This document shows positions 1-10,437 of a stretch of DNA of 64,000 nucleotides, piece by piece (position 1 is the stretch's first letter; each line of letters opens with the position of its first letter). The DNA comes from Oenanthe sinensis (lineage: Eukaryota; Streptophyta; Magnoliopsida; Apiales; Apiaceae), in assembly GCA_028671895.1 (NCBI GenBank), contig CM053794.1, positions 18,834,501 through 18,898,500 on the forward strand. Direction: 5' to 3'. The notes below the pieces were generated by a model that was not told the DNA's origin, searched no databases, and saw only the letters and a list, made by a program, of their open reading frames with translations. Position numbers and translations under genes: made by a program.

Positions 1-480
1 TAAAATTAAACTTACATAAATCGATAGTTGTTAACTATCGGAAATATTTTTATTAATTAAATTGCATGTTCCGATAGTTAAGAATGTTTTGTTTAATTAT
101 TTTAGTTTGCATGCATCGATAGTTAGTAAGTATCGGATCTTATTTTATATTATTTATTTAAATATACATGCATCGATAGTTGTTAACTATCGGAAAGAGT
201 ATTTCATTTTAATTAATTAAATGTCTGACCCGATAGTTACACATATATTTTATATATTCTTTTCTTTGCATGATCCGATAGTTAGAAAAAAAAAATGAAA
301 ATGAAAATGAAAATGAAAATGAAAAAAAAAAACAAAAACAAAAACAAAAACAAAAAAAAAAAAATAATAATAATTTTGCCGATAGGTGCTAACTATCGGA
401 TTGTAGTGGTTTTAATATATATGTTTTTGTTTCTTCCGATACTTAACAGCAACACCGACTGTTAGTTAATATCGGAGCCA
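1..480. repeat. Cluster of CCGATAGTTA / TAACTATCGG words
   Basis: The word CGATAGTT or its reverse complement AACTATCG occurs about every 40-60 bases. At 22-42 and 173-193 the two orientations lie side by side and form short palindromes (CGATAGTTGTTAACTATCG). The same word is clustered in LTR A at about 3610-4090, which ties this stretch to element A. There is no open reading frame. An A-rich simple repeat interrupts it at 284-372. Confidence 0.85.
284..372. repeat. A-rich simple repeat (AAAATG)n then (AAAAAC)n
   Basis: Consecutive AAAATG-type units are followed by AAAAAC-type units and an A run. It is a plain low-complexity tract inside the CCGATAGTTA cluster. Confidence 0.85.
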
Positions 481-514
481 AATTAATTTTTTCTCTTCAA
501 ATATCTGCAGTTCT

Positions 515-905
515 AGAGGTCCAAAAATCGTAATAAAAATACTGGTATGTTTCAAATCTCTCCTAGTTTATCATATATTATTTTTAGAATTTTTGGAGAC
601 GTTTGAATTTTTGGATATTTACGAGTCTTTCGAACTTTGGAAATTTTTCTTGGGTTAACCAGAGGTCCAAAATTTGTAATAAAAATACTGGTGTATTTCA
701 AATCTCTCCTAGTTTATCATATATTATTTTTAGAATTTTTGGAGACGTTTGAATTTTTGAATATTTACGAGTCTTTCGAACTTTGGAAATTTTTCTTGGG
801 TTAACCAGAGGTCCAAAATTTGTAATAAAAATACTGGTGTATTTCAAATCTCTCCTAGTTTATCATATATTATTTTTAGAATTTTTGGAGAAGTTTGAAT
901 TTTGG
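515..905. repeat. 146-bp tandem repeat, about 2.7 copies
   Basis: Units start at 515, 661 and 807, a spacing of exactly 146 both times. Each opens with AGAGGTCCAAAA and contains CTCCTAGTTTATCATATATT. Copies two and three are nearly identical; the third stops near 905. It lies between the word cluster and the third ORF of element A. 906-1026 shows nothing else recognisable. Confidence 0.9.
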
Positions 906-1026
906 GTGTTTTTGGTTCATATTCGAATAAACTAAGTTCGTTTTTGTTTTGGAAAAGTTAAAAATTTTGGTAATTTTTACTTGTTAAAAATGGCTGGAAT
1001 TTTTAGTATCACTCGTACGAATTTAG

Positions 1027-2397
1027 TTGACCGAAGAGGTACAAGTTACATCTGGAGGAGATTCATTTGGGAATGCTAATACTCAAGATTCATATCATCC
1101 CATCTCTCTAACAGGTAGTAAGTCAGGTAGTTTTACTGAATCTATATCTTCACTGTTTACTAATTTGCACAATTTGTATGAAGATAATGAAATGGAACTT
1201 GCTGCTGAGCCCTCTGTGGCATTAGGAACAGGCAATGAATCTGCAAACCAACAGATTCTAACCCCTGCCTCAGAACCAAACACTACTCAATCCTTACCGT
1301 TATCTTCTCTTCTACCCTTGAAACGCACAATCGTGAGTGAGGGAGATAGTGCCTTAGAAGCACCACATAAGGAAGGTGAGGGAACCCAAACAGCTCTACC
1401 TCTGACTAGACGTCGATTAGAAGAACCTGAGGTAACTGTTAGCCCATCTATGCCCTCTCAACAGGACATAGAGCTGAAAAAGGCAAATACACAGTCTCTG
1501 GGGACATCCTCTCAACAGGGTGAACCTATTGAAATTCGCCTGTCGGCCAGGGCATCTGAACGAGTGTTAATACTTGAGCCTCCAACCAAGTTATTTGTTG
1601 CACTGAAAGGAGCACACACACAGGAGGAATTGATGGATGTTGCTACTACTGTAGCAGAACCTATGCAGGTAGATCCTGTACAGGTCATGCCTTCACAGGC
1701 TATTGCGGGAGTCACGGGTCCTTCATTGCTAAACATTACAGGATCCAATGTGATAAGCCCCCCAGGAGGAACATTCCTGGCTCCTCAAAAGGAGGTCTCC
1801 ACCACTATTAGTGGAAAGGAGAAGCAACTACTTGGCAATAATTCTTCGGATGAGCCATTTAGGATTTTCACTGCAGGTACAAAAGACTTGCTGGAGTCAA
1901 GGAGAGTGAGTGAAACACCAACAGAACGATTGAGTGATCATAATTCACCCACACCCCTAAGACCGAGCGAGAGAATTGAGAGACAAACACCTACAGAACC
2001 TGTCAGTGAGACACCTACCAACCAAATAAATACCCTCACAATGCACACACAATCTCTAAGTCAAAGGGTTTATAACCTAGAGATTACTGTCACCGAAATG
2101 AAATCTGAATTTCACAGCAACGTTATGGCAATAAAATCTGTTCAATACAACATGTTGCAGGATTTACAGAATTTCAAGACTGAAATGAAGAAGTTTGTTA
2201 CAGATTTGTTTGAAAAGCATAAATCTCAAACTACTCAAATCCCTGCTTCGGAGGATAACACAACTAAGGGGGAGATGATAGTGCGAGAGCAAGAAAAAGA
2301 ATCTGGTGCTGATATGAGGAGTAAAGACAAAGGGAAAGGCAAGTTGGTAGGGGAAGAAGAAGAAGAATCACATTCTCAGGGGGAGAACATTATTTGA
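1027..2397 (+). pseudogene. Third-ORF (env-position) protein of element A, C-terminal part
   Basis: This is an open frame of 456 codons without an ATG at its left end. An in-frame TAG lies at 1024 and the first ATG is at 1192, so it is either an exon or the tail of a longer broken ORF. The protein is rich in Ser, Thr, Pro and Glu. The words SSQQG and SQQD (CTCTCAACAGG in DNA) are shared with the third ORF of element B. Residues about 335-395 form a predicted coiled coil (heptad-like run from NQINTL to LFEKH), followed by a Lys-rich tail and an acidic stretch. It ends 340 bp before the polypurine tract, the position where Sireviruses carry their env-like ORF. No membrane segment or catalytic motif is visible. 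The function is unknown. Confidence 0.6.
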
Positions 2398-2730
2398 GCA
2401 ATGTTCTATGGTTTATTAAAGATGATCCCAAGAATTTTGATTCTTATGAAGCTTAGTTTATGATAAGTTCTTTGTAGGTCAAGCTATGAAGAATTTTGAA
2501 GCAGAGAAAAGCTCAAACACAGAGGAATGAAGATGATATCTATTGAAGATGCATTCAGTGCTAAAGGAACATTCATTTTCTACTTTCTCTTTACTTTATA
2601 GAAATCTGGAAATGTATTATATAATCCAGAACCCAAGTAATATTATTTACAAGTCTAGAGCATTAATATTTTCTTGTAGTTAGTTGAGTTATCCTCTAGA
2701 GATTTGTTTGTTAATCTCTACCAAACAAAT

Positions 2731-2740
2731 AGGGGGAGAT
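2731..2740 (+). promoter_or_regulatory. Polypurine tract of element A
   Basis: AGGGGGAGAT directly abuts the LTR start TGAAAGG. This is the usual plus-strand priming site in LTR retroelements. 2398-2730 is the untranslated tail between the ORF and this tract. Confidence 0.85.
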
Positions 2741-4589
2741 TGAAAGGCTGTATGTATAGACCTATATGTAACATAGGGTTATAACTCAACACAAGAACAG
2801 GACGTGTAAATAATATGAAGTTATCACCGGAATCAGGAAGACATGAAGACTTGGTAAAGACAAAGGATAAAGAAGAAATCTACAGACTTGAAGCATTAGC
2901 TCACTGGAAGAAGTTCATTAATATGTTCATGCCTCAGTGAAGAATAAAGATTGAAGTATTCAGGATGTGGAAGCAATGAAGCAGTTGTCAATGTACCAGA
3001 AAGATTCTAGTGATCCAAATCTGCAATTTAGTCAAGCAATGAATTGCAGAGCTCACGTACAGGAATCGATAAGATAGAATATAGGGCAAATACAAAGAAT
3101 CAAAATATTAGATGGAATCTTGGAGTCTATTATAGATTGCTGGAGGAAGTTCATTCATATGTTCAGACTTCAGTGAAGAATAAAGTTCGAAGATGTTCAG
3201 GGTTTCAGATATGTTTATGGTTCAGCATAAGTGCCAGAGGATTCCAATGTACTTACAATAGAAGCACTTCTTAACATGATGGAACAGGTCAATTGTATAG
3301 CAAAGAAGATGTGAAGATCAAGTTCTTGCTAGTCGGTTGTGAACCAGACCAGTTGCACCAATCGACAGCACAAAAGAGTTTCAGAACTGCATCACTGATT
3401 CAGAAGAATTGACCAGATACTGAGATGAGTAACCTAAGTGGTATGTGAATAAGCCCAGAATAAATCAAGTTCGAATAATCAAGGAAATATTTATTAGACT
3501 TGGTTGCAGTGGAAGAAAAAATATTAAGGGCTTATCAGGCTTGAAATTGGCTAAGGAAAGAAGACTACAGAAGCTATATCCAGAAGTCAACTAGTCAAGC
3601 TATTTCGTCTTATTCACCAATGGTTAATAAAGCAATTTTGTCTTATTCACCTATGGTTACTAACCATCGGGTGAGATAAAGAAATGAGCAAAGTAAAGAC
3701 AAAAGACAAAGGGCTTATTTTGTCTTATTCATCTATGGTTATTAACCATCGGGTGATTTAATCAACTTAACTAAAAATGGATGAACAAAGAATCAAGCCA
3801 CTTCCCGATAGTTATTAACTATCGGGTAAAGGAAAAACTAGAAGGAACTTTCAATGATTTACTAACCATCGGATAAAACAAATAAAAAGAAAATCTATTT
3901 ATTCCGATAGTTAATAAATCAACCAATAATTTCGATAGTTAATTTATTGGAGAATATTTCCGATAGTTAACATATCTCCGATAGTTGCTCAGCTTGAAGT
4001 AGTTAATTCTATTTCATGAATTGTTTTAAGTGTCCGATAGTTAATTTACAGACTCATCGATAGTTAACAATTACTCAGAAAATGTTCCCGATACTTAAGG
4101 TTAAACAGAAGCGAAGAAGCAACTGATTTACTTGGCACAAAATGGGCCACGTATCAAGAGTTGAAAAAGACTACACAAAAAGCAGCAAAGGCATCGTCTT
4201 TGTCATTGATTCAATTCATTCAGTTAACAGACGAAGATACACAGAGCAATTTAAGAGAGAAACACAGAGAGCATTCAAGAGAAGTAAACACAGAAGCCAT
4301 TAATTTTGTACTCAGCTGTTGTTACTTTGATTGTTCTTATTAAAGCTTGTAATCTAACTGATGTACTAGTGAATCATTGTAACTAATCGAAAGATTAGAT
4401 TTGTGGAGCACCTCAGGGTTCATATAAATCAAAAGATATATTCCCCGAACTGTTGTGTTATTGCATACCTTGTGTTTGATTTAATAACTGTTCGAACTGT
4501 ATTAAGTCCATCAAGAACCATTCCGCGAATATTTTATAAATTGGACAATATCGTATTCAACCCCCCTTCTACGATATTTGGGACTAACA
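2741..4589 (+). repeat. 3' LTR of element A (1849 bp)
   Basis: It starts TGAAAGGCTG after the polypurine tract and ends GGGACTAACA. Parts match LTR D (minus strand, 53290-54489) and LTR E (60275-61548): the stretch around GAAGTTCATTAATATGTTCA (about 2910-2930), ATATTCCCCGAA (about 4438) and the C-rich tract TTCAACCCCCC near 4555-4566. The middle (3610-4090) is packed with CCGATAGTT/AACTATCGG words. At 1.85 kb it is clearly longer than LTRs D and E (about 1.2-1.3 kb). The short reading frames inside it look accidental. Confidence 0.8.
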
Positions 4590-4645
4590 CTCTTTCTCTC
4601 TAAAACCTTCGCTTCTTCCTTTCTCTATTTCTATACACTGATTCA

Positions 4646-7600
4646 ATGGCGTCCTCAAGCTCAGTTTCAACCGAAGTTTTTGTCATTCCAGAAACCAACT
4701 TCTTAGCAATATCCAGAGACGCAGATGCCAAACCCCAGTACAAATGTTTCACTAGGTTTCTCATAGATTCCTACCTACAAGAAGCTCTATTGGCAAACCC
4801 CACTCTATACCTGGATATTCTTGAGCAGTTTTGGGTAACTGCGAACTGGGAAAGCATAGCTCTTGCGGATGGAAACTCAAAGATCGTGGTAATCTGCAAG
4901 ATTCAAGGAGTGGACATTAGCTTTGATGAAGCAGATGTTAATAGGAGCTTAAAGATTCAAACTGCAAAGTTTAATGATGAACCTACTGAAGATGATCTTC
5001 TAGATTTCCTGGACTTCATTAGGTATGCTGATACTTTAAAAAGAGGAGTTGATGAGAAGTTCAAGCTGGGTAAATTAAACAAGAAATACAAGAGGAAGGA
5101 ATGGTCATTCCTGTTTGATACCATCCTAAGAGTCTTCACCTGCAGAAAAACAGGGTTTGACCAAATAAGCCTAATTGCCTTGAAGCTGGCCTACTCATTG
5201 GCATACAACCAAAAGCTCAATGTTGGAAAGCTAGTTCTTGGGGAACTCATAACCAGAATTCCCAAGAGAGGTAATGAAATTTTCTTTCCTCGCTTTATTC
5301 AATTAATTCTCAATGATAAAAATGCTAGTTTAATTGAATTGCCTGGGATGAACAAACAGAGAATTGGCTACTCCAAATCCATGTCAAAAATCATTTTTGC
5401 TACATTGGATAGGAGAACCACTGTGAATGTCCCTCTCATAATCACACCTCACATGAGGAGTGTATTTGAGGGATATCCACTAGTGCAGCCTAAATATGGT
5501 CATCTTGATGCAGTAGAGAGTCCTAAGGTTGCAGAAGAACTAAATGCACCTAACCCAAGGACCTCCAACCCAACTGCTAGCCCTTCTTTGAAATCCTTAG
5601 ATGTTAGCAAACCAACCTCTACATCCTCTCAACAGGGTGTAGTTGCAAAGAAGAAGAAGGAGAAAGCTGTTAAGAAAAGAATGTTAGAAACAGTTGTAGA
5701 AAATGAAACAGATGAGTCACCTGTGGAGCCTTTGACCAGGAGAAAGAAAAATAAAAAGGCCACAACAGACCACTCTACATCCTCTCAACAGGATGTAGAA
5801 GTTAACAAGGGATTAAACCTACTTCTAGGTGCACTTTCTCATCAAGGTGCATCTATTGAAATTGGGAGCCAACCCACTCCATCCTGTACAGAGTCTGCAC
5901 CATTGCAGGAATTCACTCCTGTCAATGAAGAAGTTCTAGTTGAAAAAGAGACACACTGTGCACCAATAGGATCTTCTCTTGAAACTTCCCCATTTTCTCA
6001 GGGGGAGTTGCCAATACTCAATTCTACTCACACCTTTTCTTCCACCTCTCAAATCTCTTCTCAACCAAATGTGTCTAGTCAAACACATGAGGTTGTTGAT
6101 CATCAGGATTTCTATTTCCCTGGTGAGCCAAACTCAAGTGACTTGGTGCATGACACCTTGTTCACCACTCAGGACACTCATTTAGATGGTGAGGGAATGC
6201 ATGCTGAGGCATATCCTGATGACACCATCAAAACCACAGAGGTTCCAGAAGTTTTTACTTCAGACTCTGTGGGGACTCAGGCATGTCACAGCCAAGTGTC
6301 TTCACAGACATTGGGTAATCTGGGGGATCTCCATACCATGCAAATGGCATCCCCTAGACACTCCCCAGTCATTCAAAGACTGTCTCCTCAGGAGAATTCA
6401 CCTATCCATCCAGTGTCTAATGAATCATCTGAGAAATTGGATGAAGAGATAGATGCTGAGGGGACTACTGTCACAAGTGGCCCTAGCTCTCACTCTCTGT
6501 CACAATGGCTGGAACCTGTGCAACATGACAGGAATTCAGGACCATCATCTCTTGGTGGGTCACTTTCTGATGAGAAACTAAAGGAGCTATATGGAGATCA
6601 GTTGGAGGGATTCTATCACATTGCTCAGCAGCTTGTAACTTCTCATTTGCCAACTCAGAGCTGGACTCAAATTAAGCCAAGTCATTCTTCCTTTCTCCAA
6701 AGACAAGATATCAACCCTAAGGGGGAGAAGGAAAGGAGAGAAGAGATAGAGGCTGAAAGGCAAAAGGCAGTTATGAGAAAGCTCAGGAGTGAAATTTTAA
6801 AGCCCAACTCTGACAAGCAATTTCTTGAATTGTTGCATCATATCAAAAAGCAAGTCCAGAGAAATCATTAGAAGTATAAGAAGATGCTTGAAAATGCTAT
6901 TGTTGCAGTGAGGGGAGTTAAGTTTGAACAGAATGGACAAATATTCAAAGAGCCACTCATTCAAATGGAGTCTGGCTACTTTAAAGTCCCAGTTACTCTA
7001 TTTCAAAGGCTTTCATATACTGAACTGGAATGTTTGTACAAGGGAGTGGAATTGGTAACCCAGGAAGATGAAGAACTGAAGAAGAAAATATTGGGGCCTC
7101 TCCTACCTCTTGCTCTACCTGAATCTTACTGTAGTCCAGATGGTGTGATGTATATGGCTAGAGAAGAGAAACTTGCTCATTTCAGGATTCCTCAACATCT
7201 CAATTCAGGCAACAGAAGTCAAATTATTAACCTAATTGAGTTGATTGAAAAGAAGAAGGTGAAGCAGATAGAGGACAATGAAATTGTAGTGAAAATGAAA
7301 AAGTTTATATCTGGACAAATCTCTGAATTTACAAAAGAAGAGTTGAAGAACAAAAAGAAAGATGATGACAATGAGGATCAGGACAAGAAGGATAAAAAAT
7401 CTGAATCAAGGAGTGATAAGGAAGGAAAGAAAGAAGACAAGAAGAGGAAAATGCAGAAAAGAAGAAAAGAGATGATTCTGAAGAGAAGAAACAGTATCAA
7501 AGGAAAAATCCTTCCAAACAGCAAAGTGTTGACACTCATTCTAGTTCACCTACCAAATCTCAGGGTAATAGTGTGATGTCAACAGTTTCTGAAACTGCAA

Positions 7601-8454
7601 CTGCCATCAAAACTAAATCTCCAAGAAGGATGTTCATGAAAGTTACTGCACATGGAGTGATAAGGAGGGAAATTAAAAAGGAACAGTCAAAGAAACTGAA
7701 GCCAAGCCAACATCTCAAAGTCAACACTGCCACATCAACCAAATTCAAGAACTCTACTAGCTCTTTGCTAGTAAGATGTCCTAAGTGGAGAAAACAACTC
7801 ATTGTTCCTGATAAAGGTCTACCTATTAGACCTATTCAAGAAATTGCTGAAACTGACAAGGTGAGGATCAAACTGTGGAAGGCTAACAGAATTGTCAAGG
7901 TAGAAGTCAGAGACAAGAGGATATTTGTTACTAATGTTGATGGAGAAGAAAGAGGATTTCATCATGACAACAGTGATGCTACCACTCATGACATTAGGAG
8001 AGTGATTAGCCTGTTTGACAAGAAATGCATGATTAACAAGCTGAGAATGATGGAAATGGCTCAGTACTTGGAAAGGAAGTATCAGAAAAAGATTGACAAG
8101 GTAAGATACATGGAGGAGATGTTTGAGAAGAAAAGGAAGGAGGAGGAGAGAATAGAGCAGTTGTCTGAAGAATTGAGAAGACAGGGTAAAAGTAGAGTGT
8201 TCAAAGATCCTGACAGAGTTGAATTCAAACTGAGAAGTGGAGTCACTGTCAAAATTAGACTCAAGCTTGTTCAGGACTATCCAATGCTCACTCTACAGAT
8301 TGCTGCAGACTTACTGAAAGATGCAATTCTGATTGAGGAAATCATGGCCAGACAAATGATACTGCAGGCAATTGAAGAAAACAAGGCCAGGGAAGAAAAG
8401 GAAAGAAAAGAAAAATATGATCAGACAGCTCATCAACAACAACAATATAGGTAG
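4646..8454 (+). pseudogene. Third-ORF (env-position) protein of element B, about 1,270 codons, two breaks
   Basis: From the ATG at 4646 the frame is open for 741 codons to a TAG at 6869-6871. It continues in the same frame to 7576, and the last part (to 8454) is in another frame, with a shift near 7440. Residues about 30-225 make a compact helical region with NPTLYLDILEQFW and KEWSFLFDTILRVFTC; the pseudogene at 21742 has the same pattern. Then come a basic KKKKEK patch (about 331), a long Ser/Thr/Gln-rich linker, a Glu/Lys coiled coil near 700-740, a second globular part, a very charged stretch and another coiled coil. Similar ORFs accompany copia pol genes in asterids (my recollection). In element H the homologue follows RNase H. 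No membrane anchor is visible, so 'env-like' describes position only. Confidence 0.7.
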
Positions 8455-8500
8455 GCTTGATATCTTGTATTAATTTGTAAAATTCACCATTTTCCAAATT

Positions 8501-8509
8501 GGGGGAGAT
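8501..8509 (+). promoter_or_regulatory. Polypurine tract of element B
   Basis: GGGGGAGAT lies immediately before the LTR start TGTTGGAC. It has the same form and position as the tracts of elements A and C. Confidence 0.85.
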
Positions 8510-9781
8510 TGTTGGACTTAAATCAAGCCTAGCCTATTTAATTATTTGTCTTGCTGTAACATATTCAGTACTTCTGTAATAGGGTAGTGACTTAGAGATT
8601 TCAATGTATTATTGCAGATAGTAAGTATGATCAAATTGTAATTCCAAGTTGTAATTTAAGTCAAAGAATAAAGTCTGTTAGAAGATTCAAGTTGAATCAT
8701 ACAACTAGACAAAGAAGGCTTATTGAAGAAATAAGGAATGCAGTCTGAGAATTCGACTAAGGCAATTGCTCATTCGAGAAGTCACCCATTCGAGAAGTCA
8801 AAAATATGCAACTGGTCGAGAAGTCTCAAAACACACTCATTGGCTCAGTATCCGATCGAGAAGTCATCATTTATCAATTGATGAATATTGAAGTCAATCG
8901 AGTAGTGTGAAATGTTATTCAATTCGAGAAGTCCAGAAAATCAATTCGAGAAGTTAGCAAAAGGAGCATTCGAGAAGTGGTAAAGCTGAGTCATTCGAGT
9001 AGTCACAGTTTCAAGCTTACATTCGAGAAGTCTATACTAATCGAGAAGTCATCAAATACAGCATGCAATCGAGAAGTCTAGACATTCGAGAAGTCAATCA
9101 TTCAAGGACTAATCGAGAAGTCACAGCTAGTACTCATTCGAGAAGTCAATCTCTATGACTTCTCGAACCAATTTCAAGAGGAGTACTCGACTGCAAAAGA
9201 AGCTAGTTTCAAGGAAGAATTGCAGAACAAGACAGATGGTGTTGCAGCTCTGTTTATGCAGGATAAGTCAAACCTGCACAGATAGAGACAAGTCTACAAT
9301 GTAGCTGGGAAGATAAGTCAAGAAAAGTGATAGATGAGATAAGGCAGAATGGAGCAGACTGTCACTGCAGTGTTAGCTAGAAATAGTCATTAGTCAAATG
9401 TAAAGCAATTTCTGTCTATTTCTAGTTTTAGCTAAACTATCTCATGTGAGCATGTGCACATGGACATGTTGTCTATATACTTTATGCACAGCCACATTTG
9501 ATAGTGTCTTGAGAATTTTTACAATAGTAAGAATCCCAGAACAAGAAGCTGAAATTCAAACTGAATTTCAGATTGTAGCAAAGATCATTCTAATACAAAT
9601 TAGATTGAAAGTTACATGTGTGTTTATATTATTTCCTGTTACATGTCTTGATAAACACTTTCGTAATTCCATCAGTTCTTCAAGCTTCTAACAAAGTTCA
9701 TTTCTAAAAGCAAGAAAAGTTTTGAAGTATACATTCACCCCCCCCCCCCTCTGTAACTTCTGGGTCTCTAAATTCCTAACA
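8510..9781 (+). repeat. 3' LTR of element B (1272 bp)
   Basis: It starts TGTTGGACTT after the polypurine tract and ends ATTCCTAACA, giving imperfect inverted termini. A C-rich tract (TTCACCCCCC...CTCT) lies at 9733-9752, close to the 3' end, as in the other copia LTRs here. From 9784 the sequence reads as copia gag, which fixes the right boundary. Its left third carries the TCGAGAAGTC array listed separately. Confidence 0.85.
8755..9175. repeat. TCGAGAAGTC word array in LTR B
   Basis: Roughly sixteen copies of ATTCGAGAAGTC or close variants (TCGAGTAGTC, TCGAGAAGTT) are spread at irregular spacing of about 12-45 bases. The array ends with an inverted copy (GACTTCTCGA, about 9158). Spacing and spacer lengths are too irregular for a minisatellite or CRISPR. 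Confidence 0.9.
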
Positions 9782-9783
9782 TA

Positions 9784-10413
9784 AAGGCTGATATAGAGGC
9801 AAGAGATGCATGTCTTGAAACATTTAAACTCAGAGAATCTGCCAAGAAAGAATCATCTCAGCCTGCTGAAACATCATCTCAGCCTGCTGACAGTACATCT
9901 CAGCCTGCTGCCACTTCATCAAAGCAAGCAGAAAGAATGATTTCCTTGGAAAAAGAAGTCATTAAGCTCAGAAAAGGCATGGGTACTTTTGTTCAAGGAG
10001 AAGAAGGTCTCAAATCAATGATGAAAAGCATCAAGGTACCTTTGGACAAGGAAGGAGTTGGTTTGAACTTCAACAAGAGGGCTACTGCACTAAAGTATGA
10101 AGACAGACAAGGAAAGCCATACAAATATGCTATGCCCTGGACAATCTGCAAGAAATGTGGTGGTAAAGGTCATCTAGCTCAAAATTGCATATCTCAGCGA
10201 GCAACCAGAATTTACCAGAAAGAAGTTGACAGGAAGCCAGCTTGCTGGAACAAACAGTCAGCTAGCCGAAATGGTTCTGGCAGGAAGAAAAGAACAAAGA
10301 ATTCCTTTCCCAAAGTGGTTCAAATGTGGATCAAGAAATCTGAATTAAATGTTCTTTATATACTTGCTACTAACCAATCAGGACCCAAACCAATATGGGT
10401 ACCAAAAGGTTAA
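9784..10413 (+). CDS. Gag of element C, C-terminal part with zinc knuckle
   Basis: The frame enters directly at the right edge of LTR B without a start codon, because B is inserted in this gene; the first ATG (9937) is internal. About 210 codons remain. They begin with a coiled-coil-like charged stretch and three SQPA repeats, then a complete CCHC zinc knuckle (10147-10188, CKKCGGKGHLAQNC), which in copia Gag binds the element's RNA. The frame ends WVPKG-TAA. Protease follows in the same frame after a second stop (TAG at 10435), so Gag and Pol are separated by two in-frame stops 21 nt apart. The N-terminal capsid part lies left of the nest, outside the window. Confidence 0.85.
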   Translation, partial: KADIEARDACLETFKLRESAKKESSQPAETSSQPADSTSQPAATSSKQAERMISLEKEVIKLRKGMGTFVQGEEGLKSMMKSIKVPLDKEGVGLNFNKRATALKYEDRQGKPYKYAMPWTICKKCGGKGHLAQNCISQRATRIYQKEVDRKPACWNKQSASRNGSGRKKRTKNSFPKVVQMWIKKSELNVLYILATNQSGPKPIWVPKG

Positions 10414-10437
10414 GTGTCGTTTTTGTTTGTTTTGTAG

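Larger units (their letters stand above)
1..4589 (+). mobile_element. Copia element A, right part (third-ORF end and 3' LTR)
   Basis: The left end lies outside the window. What is visible is an internal region with repeats, a Ser/Thr-rich third-ORF end, a polypurine tract at 2731-2740 and an LTR that starts TGAAAGG and ends CTAACA. The order ORF, AGGGGGAG tract, LTR matches the 3' end of Sirevirus-like copia elements. The next base begins DNA that belongs to element B, so A appears to be inserted in B. Gag and pol of A are not in the window, so the copia assignment rests on the LTR and third-ORF similarity to the other elements here. Confidence 0.7.
4590..9781 (+). mobile_element. Copia element B, right part (third ORF and 3' LTR)
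   Basis: Only the part right of element A is in the window: 4590-4645 untranslated, a very long third ORF, a polypurine tract and an LTR. Its right boundary falls inside a reading frame that encodes copia gag, so B is inserted in element C. Its pol must lie left of element A, outside the window. Confidence 0.75.

Noticed and set aside
5979..6452. Plus-strand ORFs overlapping the element B third ORF
   Set aside because: Other-frame shadows of the long ORF that starts at 4646.
8755..9175. CRISPR-like array of TCGAGAAGTC units
   Set aside because: Units are about 10-12 bp, degenerate and irregularly spaced, and they lie within a plant LTR.
10414..10437. A GT...AG intron of 29 nt (10409-10437) at the gag-pol border
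   Set aside because: Removing it moves the reading into a frame that stops within a few codons, unlike the 31-nt segment at 14443.
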